Shown: positions 25,692 through 33,683 of the stretch, one piece after another
How the letters are laid out: each line of letters opens with the position of its first letter
Position numbering within the stretch: position 1 is the first letter of the stretch
NCBI RefSeq assembly: GCF_009770985.1
Contig: NZ_WSRW01000003.1
Coordinates: forward strand, 729,275 to 793,274
Length of the DNA: 64,000 bases
Source: Mucilaginibacter lacusdianchii
GTDB taxonomy: Bacteria > Bacteroidota > Bacteroidia > Sphingobacteriales > Sphingobacteriaceae
Direction: 5' to 3'
Translations under genes and position numbers: made by a program
The notes under the pieces: generated by a model
Seen by the model: only the letters and a program-made list of their open reading frames with translations
What the model was told of the DNA's origin: nothing
The model's database searches: none

Positions 25692-26486
25692 CTAAAAGGC
25701 ACTTTTAACCAAGCCACCGTCAACTCGTATAGCCGAGCCATTGGTTGCAGCCGCCAAAGGACTGGACAGGTAAGTAACCATATTTGCAATTTCATCAGGT
25801 GTAATAAATCGTTGCAATACAGAGGTTGGGCGCATGTGCTGAAAAAATTCTTTTTCCATAGCTTCAGTGCTCATATTGCGTTCGGTGGCCAGGCTTTCTA
25901 CAAAAGTGCCAACACCTTCCGAAAAGGTGGGACCAGGTAAAACTGTATTTACGGTAACAGCAGTACCCTTTGTTAATTCTGCCAACCCACGAGCTACCGC
26001 CACCTGAGCAGTTTTGGTCATACCGTAATGAATCATCTCTTCCGGTATTTGTAAAGCCGACTCGCTCGAAATAAAAATAATGCGTCCCCAATTTTGCTTT
26101 AACATCTTATCGAAATAAGCACGCGCCAAGCGTACGCCGCTCATTACGTTTACTTCGTAAAACTTAAACCAGTCTGCATCGCTGATCTCAGCAAAGGCTT
26201 TTGGTTCAAATATGCCAACATTATTTATTAAAATATCCAGTTCAGGTATTTGGTTAATTAAGTGTTGAACTTGTTCGGCGTTGGCAAAATCAGCTGCATA
26301 GCCAAAAACGTTATCGTTGCCGGTTTCAGCCTTTAGTTTGGTAATTGCCTCATTTACCCGTTCTGGTGTGCGGCCGTTTACAAATACGTTTGCGCCTTCC
26401 ATTGCCAAATTTTTAGCAATAGCATATCCAATGCCCGCTGTAGAACCGGTAATCAGCGCTTTTTTGTTTTTCAATTGCAAATCCAT
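25692..26486 (-). CDS. SDR-family oxidoreductase
   Basis: 264 residues. Short-chain dehydrogenase with the dinucleotide-binding motif TGSTAGIGYAIA near the N-terminus, the NNVG motif, Ser in FISSESAL, and the catalytic Tyr-x-x-x-Lys as YGMTKTA, near residue 157. The C-terminal loop carries GSAIRVDGG, usual for 3-oxoacyl-reductase-like SDRs. Substrate unknown. It follows the DUF4174 gene by 5 bases and may be part of the same unit. Confidence 0.88.
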   Translation of the reverse strand: MDLQLKNKKALITGSTAGIGYAIAKNLAMEGANVFVNGRTPERVNEAITKLKAETGNDNVFGYAADFANAEQVQHLINQIPELDILINNVGIFEPKAFAEISDADWFKFYEVNVMSGVRLARAYFDKMLKQNWGRIIFISSESALQIPEEMIHYGMTKTAQVAVARGLAELTKGTAVTVNTVLPGPTFSEGVGTFVESLATERNMSTEAMEKEFFQHMRPTSVLQRFITPDEIANMVTYLSSPLAAATNGSAIRVDGGLVKSAF

Positions 26487-26491
26487 AAAAG

Positions 26492-26872
26492 TTATTCAGT
26501 TTTGGGTTGATGTTTCATTTCTTGTTGCCGCATAGGCATTGCATCAATGGTTGCGTACAGCTTTTTAACAGTAAAAGGCTGAGTGCTTCTTAATTTTTCG
26601 CCGCCATCTTTTCCTATCAATACTACAGTAAACTTTGTTTTAATCTTGTGTATGCGAAACCTGTCGGCGTTTTTATCCGCGTAATAGATATGTACGTCAA
26701 TATCCCGTTCCTTTAAACCTGTCACGTCAGCATTCAATATTTGCTGCTGCCTTATTAGCTGCGCGTTATCGACAGAGTCGGCAAAAATCAGCAACATACG
26801 TTTTTCTTGTCGAGTTGGAAATATCGTAAACATTAACATAAGTATTAAGCCGGGCAACTTTAACATATTCAT
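26492..26872 (-). CDS. DUF4174 domain protein
   Basis: 126 residues with an N-terminal signal peptide (MLKLPGLILMLMFTIFPT) and a domain resembling DUF4174, a thioredoxin-like fold (KRMLLIFADSVDNAQLIRQQ, DIDVHIYYADK, FTVVLIGKDGGEK). No CxxC motif is present, so no thiol-redox activity should be assumed. Two starts are possible, ATG 26872 and ATG 26866. Probably a periplasmic protein; function unknown. Confidence 0.7.
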   Translation of the reverse strand: MNMLKLPGLILMLMFTIFPTRQEKRMLLIFADSVDNAQLIRQQQILNADVTGLKERDIDVHIYYADKNADRFRIHKIKTKFTVVLIGKDGGEKLRSTQPFTVKKLYATIDAMPMRQQEMKHQPKTE

Positions 26873-26926
26873 ATAACAGTTGGCCGAGTAACTTGTTGCA
26901 ATGTATATGCTTATGACGGTGTGGTG

Positions 26927-27388
26927 TTACTTAAGCGCATCAAAGCTGTATTTAGCCGTGCTCCAGAATTCGTCAAGTGCAATAATGCGGGGCTTAAAAA
27001 AAGAAACTAGTTTTGGCCAGTCATCCCGGTTAAAAATGCTAGCTTGAGGCAGATCTTTATAAATGCGGCTAATTGTTTTGCCATATTCGTCCGTGCCATG
27101 CAGCTCCCATTCCCACTCTTCCTGCAAGGTGTCATGCAGCACGGCTTTAAGTTCTTTAAACTGTTCGTAGAATAACTCCTGTATACCCAAGTCGGGATGC
27201 GAAATTTCGATGGCTATTGATGCCGAGCGATTTGCAGCCTGCATACGAAAACTAACATGCTTGATTCCGGTTTTATAATTAACCCAATTAATCTTTAAAC
27301 CATCGGCCGATAGCTGAGGGGCAATGTACTGGCCAAAGGCTGTCCAAAAAGCCTGTCTAATTTGTGAAGCTTGATCTTTTGAATACAT
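26927..27388 (-). CDS. DUF4268 domain protein
   Basis: 153 residues from ATG 27388. The sequence MYSKDQASQIRQAFWTAFGQYIAP and INWVNYKTGIKHVSFRMQA matches the small DUF4268 proteins found in Bacteroidetes, related to endonuclease-like folds. No catalytic residues are proven. The frame continues upstream to a non-ATG codon at 27589, but the extra 67 codons run through the promoter region of the SMP-30 gene and have no family resemblance, so the shorter start is used. Function unknown. Confidence 0.75.
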   Translation of the reverse strand: MYSKDQASQIRQAFWTAFGQYIAPQLSADGLKINWVNYKTGIKHVSFRMQAANRSASIAIEISHPDLGIQELFYEQFKELKAVLHDTLQEEWEWELHGTDEYGKTISRIYKDLPQASIFNRDDWPKLVSFFKPRIIALDEFWSTAKYSFDALK

Positions 27389-27461
27389 TACACTACAAAA
27401 GCGAATTAAGCTATTGCTTGTTTCAAGCAAATTATGTTCACTTTTGCGCAAAACTAAAAAC

Positions 27462-28430
27462 ATGTTACCTATAAACAAATTCCTTGTTGCCGCATTGTTA
27501 ATTCCGCTCGGTGCTATTTCATTTTCAGAACGCGAATTGGTAGTTGCTAAAAGCAATAGAACACAACTGCTAAGCGTTGCCGACACCACTTACGGCCCTG
27601 CTGCGTTATTTGCTTCGGGTACACAACCACAACTCGTCAGCAAGCAATTTGATTTTACCGAAGGGCCGGCACCAGATAAAAACGGCAATGTGTATTTTAC
27701 CGATCAGCCAAACGACGCAATATGGAAGTATGATACTAACGGCAAGCTGTCTTCATTTGGCAAGCACATGGGCCGATCAAACGGAATGTTTTTTGACCAG
27801 AAAGGAAATTTAATTACTTGTGCTGATGACAAGGGAGAGTTGTGGTCTATTAGTCCAGATAAAAAAATTCAAGTGCTCGTGAAAAATTTTGAAGGTCACC
27901 GTTTTAACGGACCCAATGATTTGTGGATTGATGCAAAAGGCGGCATTTACTTTACCGATCCGCTTTACGAGCGCGATTATTGGAAAGGTGCCAAACCCGA
28001 TATAAGCGGAGAAAAGGTTTATTTTTTGCCAGCAGGAAAAAGTAGAGCTGTAGTGGTAGCCCAAGATGTAAAAAAGCCAAATGGCATTATTGGTACACCC
28101 GATGGTAAACATTTATTAATAGCCGACATCGGCGCGGGTAAAACTTATAAATATGATATTGGTAAAGATGGTATGTTGAGTAATCAGCAGTTTTTTACCG
28201 GTAATGGATCGGATGGCATGACGCTGGATAGCCAAGGCAATGTATACCTGACAGGTGGAAAGGGTGTTTATATTTACAACTTTAAAGGACAGCAGATAGG
28301 CCTTGTAGCAATTCCTGAGCCATGGACGGGCAACGTCTGCTTCGGAGGGAAGAATAAAGACGTTTTGTTCATCACTGCATCAAAAGCCATTTATACTTTT
28401 CAGATGAAAGTTAAAGGCGCACAGAAGTAA
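27462..28430 (+). CDS. Secreted SMP-30/gluconolactonase-like protein
   Basis: 322 residues. A signal peptide (FLVAALLIPLGAISFS) is followed by a six-bladed beta-propeller of the SMP-30/gluconolactonase family, with EGPAPDKNGNVYFTD, NGPNDLWIDAKGGIYFTD, KPNGIIGTPDGKHLLIAD, and DGMTLDSQGNVYLTG. The Glu, Asn and Asp that bind the divalent metal are retained (EGP, GPND, DG). It would hydrolyse a sugar lactone or similar ester in the periplasm. ATG 27462 begins a proper signal peptide and is preferred over a codon at 27414. Convergent with the S9 peptidase. Confidence 0.85.
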   Translation: MLPINKFLVAALLIPLGAISFSERELVVAKSNRTQLLSVADTTYGPAALFASGTQPQLVSKQFDFTEGPAPDKNGNVYFTDQPNDAIWKYDTNGKLSSFGKHMGRSNGMFFDQKGNLITCADDKGELWSISPDKKIQVLVKNFEGHRFNGPNDLWIDAKGGIYFTDPLYERDYWKGAKPDISGEKVYFLPAGKSRAVVVAQDVKKPNGIIGTPDGKHLLIADIGAGKTYKYDIGKDGMLSNQQFFTGNGSDGMTLDSQGNVYLTGGKGVYIYNFKGQQIGLVAIPEPWTGNVCFGGKNKDVLFITASKAIYTFQMKVKGAQK

Positions 28431-28487
28431 ACTCTTTAAACCTCTTAACGAATGAACGGCTTTTAAGTTAAGTAATCTTAAAATCAA

Positions 28488-28576
28488 ATGTCATTTCGAC
28501 GAAGGAGAAATCTTTTGAAAGCGATAGGATTAACCGTTTACTTTTAAAAGATCTCTCACTATCGTTCGAGATGACA
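28488..28576. repeat. Intergenic imperfect inverted repeat (REP/MITE-like)
   Basis: The left arm begins ATGTCATTTCGACGAAGGAG at 28488 and continues AAATCTTTT. The right arm ends with the matching GAGATGACAT at 28576. Between the arms the element can fold into a long hairpin of about 89 bases (AAATCTTTT / AAAAGATCT, TCGAACGA-like core). It fills the gap between the convergent SMP-30 and S9 genes. The sequence has the look of the small GTCATTTCGA elements dispersed in Sphingobacteriaceae genomes, but a second copy was not found in this window. Confidence 0.6.
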
Positions 28577-28615
28577 TCATTTTTTATTAGACGCCTTTAT
28601 AAGGGTCTGGATTTT

Positions 28616-31051
28616 CTAGTTAGCTTGGGCCGTTTGTTGTGGCTTGGCGTTTTTCACATATTTTTCAAGCCATTGGTTTTGTTCCCAAAGTTTGTGCAAC
28701 AGGTTTTCTTTGCCCCGATAACCATGTGCTTCATATGGCAAGTACACAAAACGAATGGTGCCACCTAAACCTTTTACTGCTGCAAATAAGCGCTCGCTAT
28801 TGATAGGGTAGGTGCCTGTGTTATCATCAGCATCACCGTGCGTTAACAATAATGGCGTTTTAATTTTGTCAGCATAGCTAAACGGGCTCATTTCATAATA
28901 AAGCTTTGGGGCTTCCCAGTAAGTGCGCTCTTCGTTCTGAAAACCGAAAGGGGTGAGTGTACGGTTATAAGCACCGCTTTCAGCCAAACCAGCTTTAAAC
29001 AGGTTGGTATGTGCCAATAAGTTTACAGTCATAAAAGCGCCATAGCTGTGTCCGCCAACAGCTACACGGTTACGGTCACCTACACCTAAGTCAGCCAGCT
29101 TATCAATGGCGGCTTTGGCGTTCATTTCTAATTGCTCTACAAACGTATCGTTAGGTTTTTTGCCATCTCTGGCTACAATCGGCATCGATGCATTATCTAA
29201 CACAGCATAACCTTGGGTCACAAAAAATACTGGTCCACCGGGATTAATGGTAATAAATCGATCTTTAGAACCGCGAATTTGCGCCGCATCATCAGCAGAG
29301 TTAAACTCAGCAGGATAAGCCCAAATTAATACCGGTAGCGGGCCGTCTTTGTCTTTATTGTAACCTTTGGGCAGATACAGATCGCCGGTCATATCTACAC
29401 CATCCGAGCGTTTGTATTGTATTTTAGTTTTGGTAACGCCTTCCATTTGAGGATAGGGATTTTTGAAGTCAGTCAGCTGTATGTCGGCCATTCTGGCTAT
29501 TAAATTCTTCAGGTAATAATTTGGTACCTGTGTTTGCGTTTCGCGGCGGGTTACCAAAACAAGTCTGGACGGATTTAAAACATCGGTGACATATTCATAC
29601 TGTCCCGGTTGGCAGCGCCATATGATGTCGCTCTTTTTAGTGTTTAAATCAAACTTCGCCAAAAAAGGCAAGTCGCCTTGTGGAGACGAACCTATAACGT
29701 TGTTCATCAATAGCTTACTACCGTTATCTACTGTTAAAATTACGTTGCGGCCATACTGGTTGCGTTCAGTAACAGGTTCGCCTAAATTACCATACACATC
29801 GGTTTGATTTCGCTCCCAAAGTTTTTCTAGTTTCCCGGTAGATGGAGAATAGCGGCTTACCTTAGTTGTTTGTTTAGAACGCAGGCCTTCGCTTACCAAA
29901 GCTAAATCAGCATTGCCCCATTGTACATTACGAAAACGGGTTTCTGTTTTAAACAATTCTTTAGGCTGTCCGGTAAATGGTGCGCTTAGGGCGTAAACCG
30001 CATCATGGAACTCTACTTTTTTACGAATCAATCCACTGTCTAGCGGCACGGCGTAAGTAACGGTAGCTGCTTCGTCATCGCGCCAGTCAAAGCCGCGGGG
30101 TACGTTTTGCAAGTTATCATAGCCAGACGGTTTTACTTCGCCCGAAGGCAGGCTAGCCAGCGTTTTAACAGTTTTACCGGTTAAGTCGGTGATGGTTACG
30201 GTTGACGGAAAGCTCTGAGCAGGCACTAGGTAAGAAAACGGTTTATGCAGCGTACGCACCAGCATGTATTTTTTATCGGGAGATAATTGCGCAGATGCAT
30301 AAATAGCCGGTTTGCCTATAGGCGTTTCTACACCGTTTTTGTTCATCACTAATTGGGCAGTAGCATAAAATTCATACAGCTTTTCGTCATACGGCGTTTT
30401 AATCATATCCTGATAAGTAACGCTGGGTGCCGATTTGCCTAAGTTTTGCTGAACTACCGGGCCGGTAGGTGTTAATGGTTTAACCGGAGCTAGATTTGCC
30501 GGTTTAGCAATTACTTTATATAACAAGGTGCTATTATCAACCCACGTAATACCACCACTCATTACGTTATTTAGGGGTAGTTTGTTGGTTTTAACAGCTT
30601 TTTGAGTGAGCACATTGATAACATACAAATCAACGCTTTTAGCATTTGTTTGGGTAAAAGCTATCTTAGTTTGATCGGGGCTCCAGCTGATACCAGTGGC
30701 ATTAACGGATGCCGGTAAGCCGGTAACTGGATAAGATTTTCCGGTTTTAATATTTTTTAAAGTAAAGCCGCTAAACGTTAGCACCTGACGGCTGGGCCCA
30801 AAATTGTTGGGATTAATCCGCATACCGGCAATTCGCATTTCCGGCCGGGCCAGTTCTTCTACAGACGGCAGTGTATTGCGTTCGCTCAGCAGCATCCAGT
30901 CGCCTTTAGCGTCAATATTTACGGTTGGGGTAGGTTTCGCCAAGAGCAAATCGGCCATGGTTTTGGGCGGCATTTGATAGCCTACGGCATCTTGCGCCTT
31001 AACCCAAACGTTGGTGGCCAGTAGCAGGGCGCACAGTAAGGTTCTTTTCAT
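28616..31051 (-). CDS. Secreted S9-family (prolyl oligopeptidase-like) peptidase
   Basis: 811 residues from ATG 31051. A signal peptide (LLCALLLATNVWVKAQ) precedes an N-terminal beta-propeller of about 500 residues and a C-terminal alpha/beta hydrolase domain. The catalytic triad is visible: Ser in VGGHSYGAFMTVN, Asp in LTHGDADDNTGTYP, and His in LPYEAHGYRGKEN. It resembles the glutamyl/acyl-amino-acid branch of S9 proteins that is common in Bacteroidetes periplasm. Specificity is not predictable. The TTG six bases upstream of the ATG is less likely as start. Confidence 0.9.
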   Translation of the reverse strand: MKRTLLCALLLATNVWVKAQDAVGYQMPPKTMADLLLAKPTPTVNIDAKGDWMLLSERNTLPSVEELARPEMRIAGMRINPNNFGPSRQVLTFSGFTLKNIKTGKSYPVTGLPASVNATGISWSPDQTKIAFTQTNAKSVDLYVINVLTQKAVKTNKLPLNNVMSGGITWVDNSTLLYKVIAKPANLAPVKPLTPTGPVVQQNLGKSAPSVTYQDMIKTPYDEKLYEFYATAQLVMNKNGVETPIGKPAIYASAQLSPDKKYMLVRTLHKPFSYLVPAQSFPSTVTITDLTGKTVKTLASLPSGEVKPSGYDNLQNVPRGFDWRDDEAATVTYAVPLDSGLIRKKVEFHDAVYALSAPFTGQPKELFKTETRFRNVQWGNADLALVSEGLRSKQTTKVSRYSPSTGKLEKLWERNQTDVYGNLGEPVTERNQYGRNVILTVDNGSKLLMNNVIGSSPQGDLPFLAKFDLNTKKSDIIWRCQPGQYEYVTDVLNPSRLVLVTRRETQTQVPNYYLKNLIARMADIQLTDFKNPYPQMEGVTKTKIQYKRSDGVDMTGDLYLPKGYNKDKDGPLPVLIWAYPAEFNSADDAAQIRGSKDRFITINPGGPVFFVTQGYAVLDNASMPIVARDGKKPNDTFVEQLEMNAKAAIDKLADLGVGDRNRVAVGGHSYGAFMTVNLLAHTNLFKAGLAESGAYNRTLTPFGFQNEERTYWEAPKLYYEMSPFSYADKIKTPLLLTHGDADDNTGTYPINSERLFAAVKGLGGTIRFVYLPYEAHGYRGKENLLHKLWEQNQWLEKYVKNAKPQQTAQAN

Positions 31052-31168
31052 ACACAAAAGAAATTAGTTATAGAATTGTGTACGGAAAGTTAATTAAAAA
31101 TCAGGCAAAGGCACTATTTAGCTGCAATTGCCATAGCTTTTTTACAATAAATGTTCAGACTAATCTTG

Positions 31169-31861
31169 TTAGGCAAAAGTTAAACGTGTCAGGTATTGTC
31201 CATGCTCATCCTCCAACAGTACCTCCATTGCCCAGCCTTCATTTTGGGCAATCGCTGCTAATTTTTGCTCGTCAATGTACAGCCACTTAAACCATTCAGT
31301 TTTCAGACCTTTATATTCATACTGATAGCTAATTTCTCCGTAATAGGACAATTCACCTTCAGAAACTTTTCCTTCGTACAGATAAGCTACATCCGACGAA
31401 TCAAATAATAACTGCCCGCCTGGAGCCAATAAGGTTTTAAGATGACGTAACAGGTTAATTAAACCGTCAATGGTTCCAGCTAAGCCAATGCCGTTCATCA
31501 GTAAAAGAATTGTATCAAACGGCTCACCTGTAAAGCCAAATATATCTGCCTGAACAGCATTCTTTACACCGCGCGTTTTCATCACTTCAACAGATTTATG
31601 TGAAATATCCAAAGCCGTAACATCAAATCCGCGTTCTTGCAAAAGCAGCGCATGACTGCCAGCACCTGCGCCCACGTCCAACACACGGCCACGGCACTCA
31701 TTTAGTGCCAGCCATTCATGGTCGGGCATGTCGTCTTCTTCTCTAAAATATGCTTCAACAGGCATCTCCTCTTTTGGGCCATAGGTATTATGAATCCAAA
31801 GTTTACCCGGTTGGTTATTAAATTGAAAATCGTCCACGGCTTCGCCCAAAATATCTTTCAT
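31169..31861 (-). CDS. SAM-dependent class I methyltransferase
   Basis: 230 residues with the Rossmann SAM motif I VLDVGAGAGSHALLLQ near residue 60, followed by FDVTALDISHKSVEVMK and FDTILLLMNGIGLAG. Substrate unknown. Only four bases separate its ATG (31861) from a -7 promoter box at 31866-31873, so the transcript may begin almost at the start codon. Divergent from the DUF92 gene. Confidence 0.85.
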   Translation of the reverse strand: MKDILGEAVDDFQFNNQPGKLWIHNTYGPKEEMPVEAYFREEDDMPDHEWLALNECRGRVLDVGAGAGSHALLLQERGFDVTALDISHKSVEVMKTRGVKNAVQADIFGFTGEPFDTILLLMNGIGLAGTIDGLINLLRHLKTLLAPGGQLLFDSSDVAYLYEGKVSEGELSYYGEISYQYEYKGLKTEWFKWLYIDEQKLAAIAQNEGWAMEVLLEDEHGQYLTRLTFA

Positions 31862-31865
31862 GCTG

Positions 31866-31873
31866 CAAAGCTA
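31866..31873 (-). promoter_or_regulatory. -7 promoter box (TAGCTTTG), leader of nearly zero length
   Basis: Minus-strand TAnnTTTG match that ends only four bases before the methyltransferase ATG at 31861. With the usual distance of 3-4 bases from box to start site, the mRNA would be leaderless or almost so. Confidence 0.5.
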
Positions 31874-31915
31874 ATAATCCGAAATGTATCACCCTCGTAT
31901 TTTTACGTTTACGAG

Positions 31916-31923
31916 TATCTTTG
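31916..31923 (+). promoter_or_regulatory. -7 promoter box (TATCTTTG) for the DUF92 gene
   Basis: Exact TAnnTTTG match, 17 bases upstream of the ATG at 31941. It lies inside the open frame that starts at 31884, which favours ATG 31941 as the true start. Confidence 0.5.
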
Positions 31924-31940
31924 CAAAGCAAATATTTTAT

Positions 31941-32654
31941 ATGTCGGTTAACGATTACCTGATTACGTTTACATTGATAATTGGTGCTGTACTGAGCGTT
32001 TGGCTTAAAAAGTTGACTGTTCCTGCTGCGGTTACCGGCGCGTTATGCGGCTGGTTGGTTTATGCCGGTGCTGGCAATAGCGGGATTTTAATAATGGCGG
32101 TATTTTTTGTGCTCGGTACCGTCGCAACGTCATGGAATTTGAAAGTTAAACAGCAGCTAAAAGTGGCAGAATACAACAGTGGTCGCCGCAAAGCCAGCCA
32201 GGTACTTGCAAATGCTGGTGTGGCAGCGCTAGCAGGATTATTAATAATATTAATTCCTAGCATCAAACCTGGTTTACAATTACTTATTGCAGCTAGTTTC
32301 ACATCGGCAACTGCCGATACGTTGTCATCTGAACTGGGAACGGTATACGGGCGCAACTTTTATAATGTACTAACGCTACGCAAAGACACGCGCGGATTAG
32401 ATGGCGTAGTAAGTTTAGAAGGTACCTTGATTGGTAATGCCGGTAGTGCGTTTATAGCATCTATCTACAGTTTAAGTTATGGATGGGGGTGGTTTGGATG
32501 GCTTACGCTTTGCGGAACCTTAGGCAACTTAGCCGATTCATTACTGGGCGCAGCTTTAGAGCGCCGTAATATACTTAAAAATGATATGGTGAATTTTTTA
32601 AATACACTAATTGCTGGTTTACTGGCTTATGCCATTTATGCAGTTATAAATTAA
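31941..32654 (+). CDS. DUF92-family membrane protein
   Basis: 237 residues with six or seven membrane helices and the DUF92/TMEM19 block TADTLSSELGTVYGRNFYN near residue 130, followed by RGLDGVVSLEGTLIGNAGSAFIA. The family is present in bacteria, archaea and eukaryotes and includes phytyl-phosphate kinase in plants (VTE6), so a prenyl-phosphate kinase-like role is possible but unproven here. Start at ATG 31941 because the upstream 19 codons cross the promoter box. Confidence 0.8.
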   Translation: MSVNDYLITFTLIIGAVLSVWLKKLTVPAAVTGALCGWLVYAGAGNSGILIMAVFFVLGTVATSWNLKVKQQLKVAEYNSGRRKASQVLANAGVAALAGLLIILIPSIKPGLQLLIAASFTSATADTLSSELGTVYGRNFYNVLTLRKDTRGLDGVVSLEGTLIGNAGSAFIASIYSLSYGWGWFGWLTLCGTLGNLADSLLGAALERRNILKNDMVNFLNTLIAGLLAYAIYAVIN

Positions 32655-32670
32655 GTAAAATAAAAAATTT

Positions 32671-32702
32671 TTTGGCGGCGTGATTTAAATTGCGTTACTT
32701 TG
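32671..32702 (+). promoter_or_regulatory. Candidate promoter of the XrtN locus
   Basis: A -33 TTTG at 32671-32674 and a -7 TTACTTTG at 32695-32702 (one mismatch to TAnnTTTG) are spaced by 20 bases, close to the Bacteroidetes consensus. The -7 TTTG is inside the left half of the palindrome at 32697-32713, so a protein bound there would block the promoter. Confidence 0.5.
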
Positions 32703-32713
32703 AATAACAAAGT
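32697..32713. promoter_or_regulatory. Palindromic operator A (ACTTTG-N5-CAAAGT)
   Basis: Perfect 6-bp inverted repeat with a 5-base spacer, followed by ACTTTTA and then the ATG of the first locus gene at 32720. The same 24-base block with only two spacer differences occurs at 33655-33678 before the VIT gene. The winged-helix regulator encoded between the two copies is the likely ligand. This is inference from position and symmetry. Confidence 0.6.
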
Positions 32714-32719
32714 ACTTTT

Positions 32720-33352
32720 ATGAAAGAGCACGACATTTATGCCGATATCAGTTCCATAAAAAATATGATGGAACGTTCTACCAGGTTTATATCGCTCAGC
32801 GGATTATCGGGCGTTATGGCTGGCATATATGCATTGGTAGGGGCGGGGTTAGGCTATAAATTGCTTTATTTAAATACCGACTATAGCGAGTATACAAGTT
32901 ACCGGACGTACAATAAATATCTGTCAGTCGAAATATTGGCCATTGCGGTAGGAGTACTTATATTATCTATAACCACTGGTTTAATTTTAACTATACGCAA
33001 GGCACGTCGCCGTGGCCAAACCGTGTGGAACCCCAGCAGCAGAGCTATGCTGGTAAGTGGTGGCTTGCCGTTGCTTACCGGGGGGGCTTTTGGCTTGATT
33101 TTACTACAGCAAGGACATTATGGCGTTATAGCTTCTATTTGCCTAATTTTTTATGGTTTGGCGGTAGCCGCAGCAAGTCAGCATACTTTTAGTGATGTAA
33201 AATGGTTGGGCGTGTGCGAAATTGTGTTAGGTTTGATGGCCGCTGCGATGCCAGGCTACGGTTTAGTTTTTTGGGCTTTAGGTTTTGGTGTGCTGCATAT
33301 TATTTACGGCGCGGTGATGCATTTTAAATACGATCGTGAAAATAACGCTTAA
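32720..33352 (+). CDS. Membrane protein of the XrtN locus, unknown function
   Basis: 210 residues. A short cytoplasmic N-terminus (KEHDIYADISSIKNMMERST) leads into five or six membrane helices (about 25-50, 67-92, 110-127, 132-150, 156-172, 175-195) with a basic loop KARRRGQTVW in the middle. I do not recognise a catalytic motif. The gene overlaps the winged-helix regulator by 17 bases. Such membrane protein plus regulator pairs are common in Bacteroidetes, and one model is that the membrane protein controls the regulator. Its ATG is 7 bases after operator A. Confidence 0.75.
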   Translation: MKEHDIYADISSIKNMMERSTRFISLSGLSGVMAGIYALVGAGLGYKLLYLNTDYSEYTSYRTYNKYLSVEILAIAVGVLILSITTGLILTIRKARRRGQTVWNPSSRAMLVSGGLPLLTGGAFGLILLQQGHYGVIASICLIFYGLAVAAASQHTFSDVKWLGVCEIVLGLMAAAMPGYGLVFWALGFGVLHIIYGAVMHFKYDRENNA

Positions 33353-33638
33353 TAATTTTGATAAGGCTTTTGAAAACCGCATACGCCTGCAAATTATGAG
33401 TGTGCTGGTAGCTAACGAAAGTTATGATTTTAACTCGCTTAAAGACTTACTAGAAGTGACCGACGGTAACCTGGCGTCACATTTAAAAGCACTGGAAAAA
33501 GAAGAATACATTACCATAAGCAAAACCTTTTTAGGCCGCAAACCTAATACGCGATATTTGGCATCGGCCAAAGGGGTTTCTGCGTTCAAAAAGCACTTAG
33601 AAGCACTCGAAAATTTAATCAAACAGCAAAAGCTGTAA
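33336..33638 (+). CDS. Winged-helix transcriptional regulator (ArsR/MarR-like)
   Basis: 100 residues forming one winged helix-turn-helix domain: FENRIRLQIMSVLVANE (helix 1), DFNSLKDLLEVTDGNLASHLKALEKEEYI (recognition helix), and the wing ITISKTFLGRKPNTRYLASAKG. This is the HTH_34-type DNA-binding family. It starts with GTG inside the preceding membrane protein gene. It has no sensor domain of its own. Two copies of a palindrome flank it, one before the operon start and one before the next gene, which suggests autoregulation and control of the exosortase system. Confidence 0.85.
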   Translation: MKITLNNFDKAFENRIRLQIMSVLVANESYDFNSLKDLLEVTDGNLASHLKALEKEEYITISKTFLGRKPNTRYLASAKGVSAFKKHLEALENLIKQQKL

Positions 33639-33654
33639 ATTTTTTTGCTTTTAA

Positions 33655-33671
33655 ACTTTGAAATACAAAGT
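33655..33671. promoter_or_regulatory. Palindromic operator B (ACTTTG-N5-CAAAGT)
   Basis: Second copy of the palindrome in operator A, with the same flanking ACTTTTA. It lies 12 bases upstream of the ATG of the VIT-domain gene (33684). The -33 element seen for copy A is absent here, so this copy may act on an internal promoter with a different structure or as an additional repressor site. Confidence 0.6.
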
Positions 33672-33683
33672 ACTTTTAAAAAT

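Noticed and set aside
27389..27589. N-terminal extension of the DUF4268 protein
   Set aside because: It overlaps the divergent SMP-30 start region and shows no family similarity; ATG 27388 fits the domain.
33645..33683. TTG start of the VIT protein at 33645
   Set aside because: It would put operator B inside the coding region; ATG 33684 follows the operator directly.
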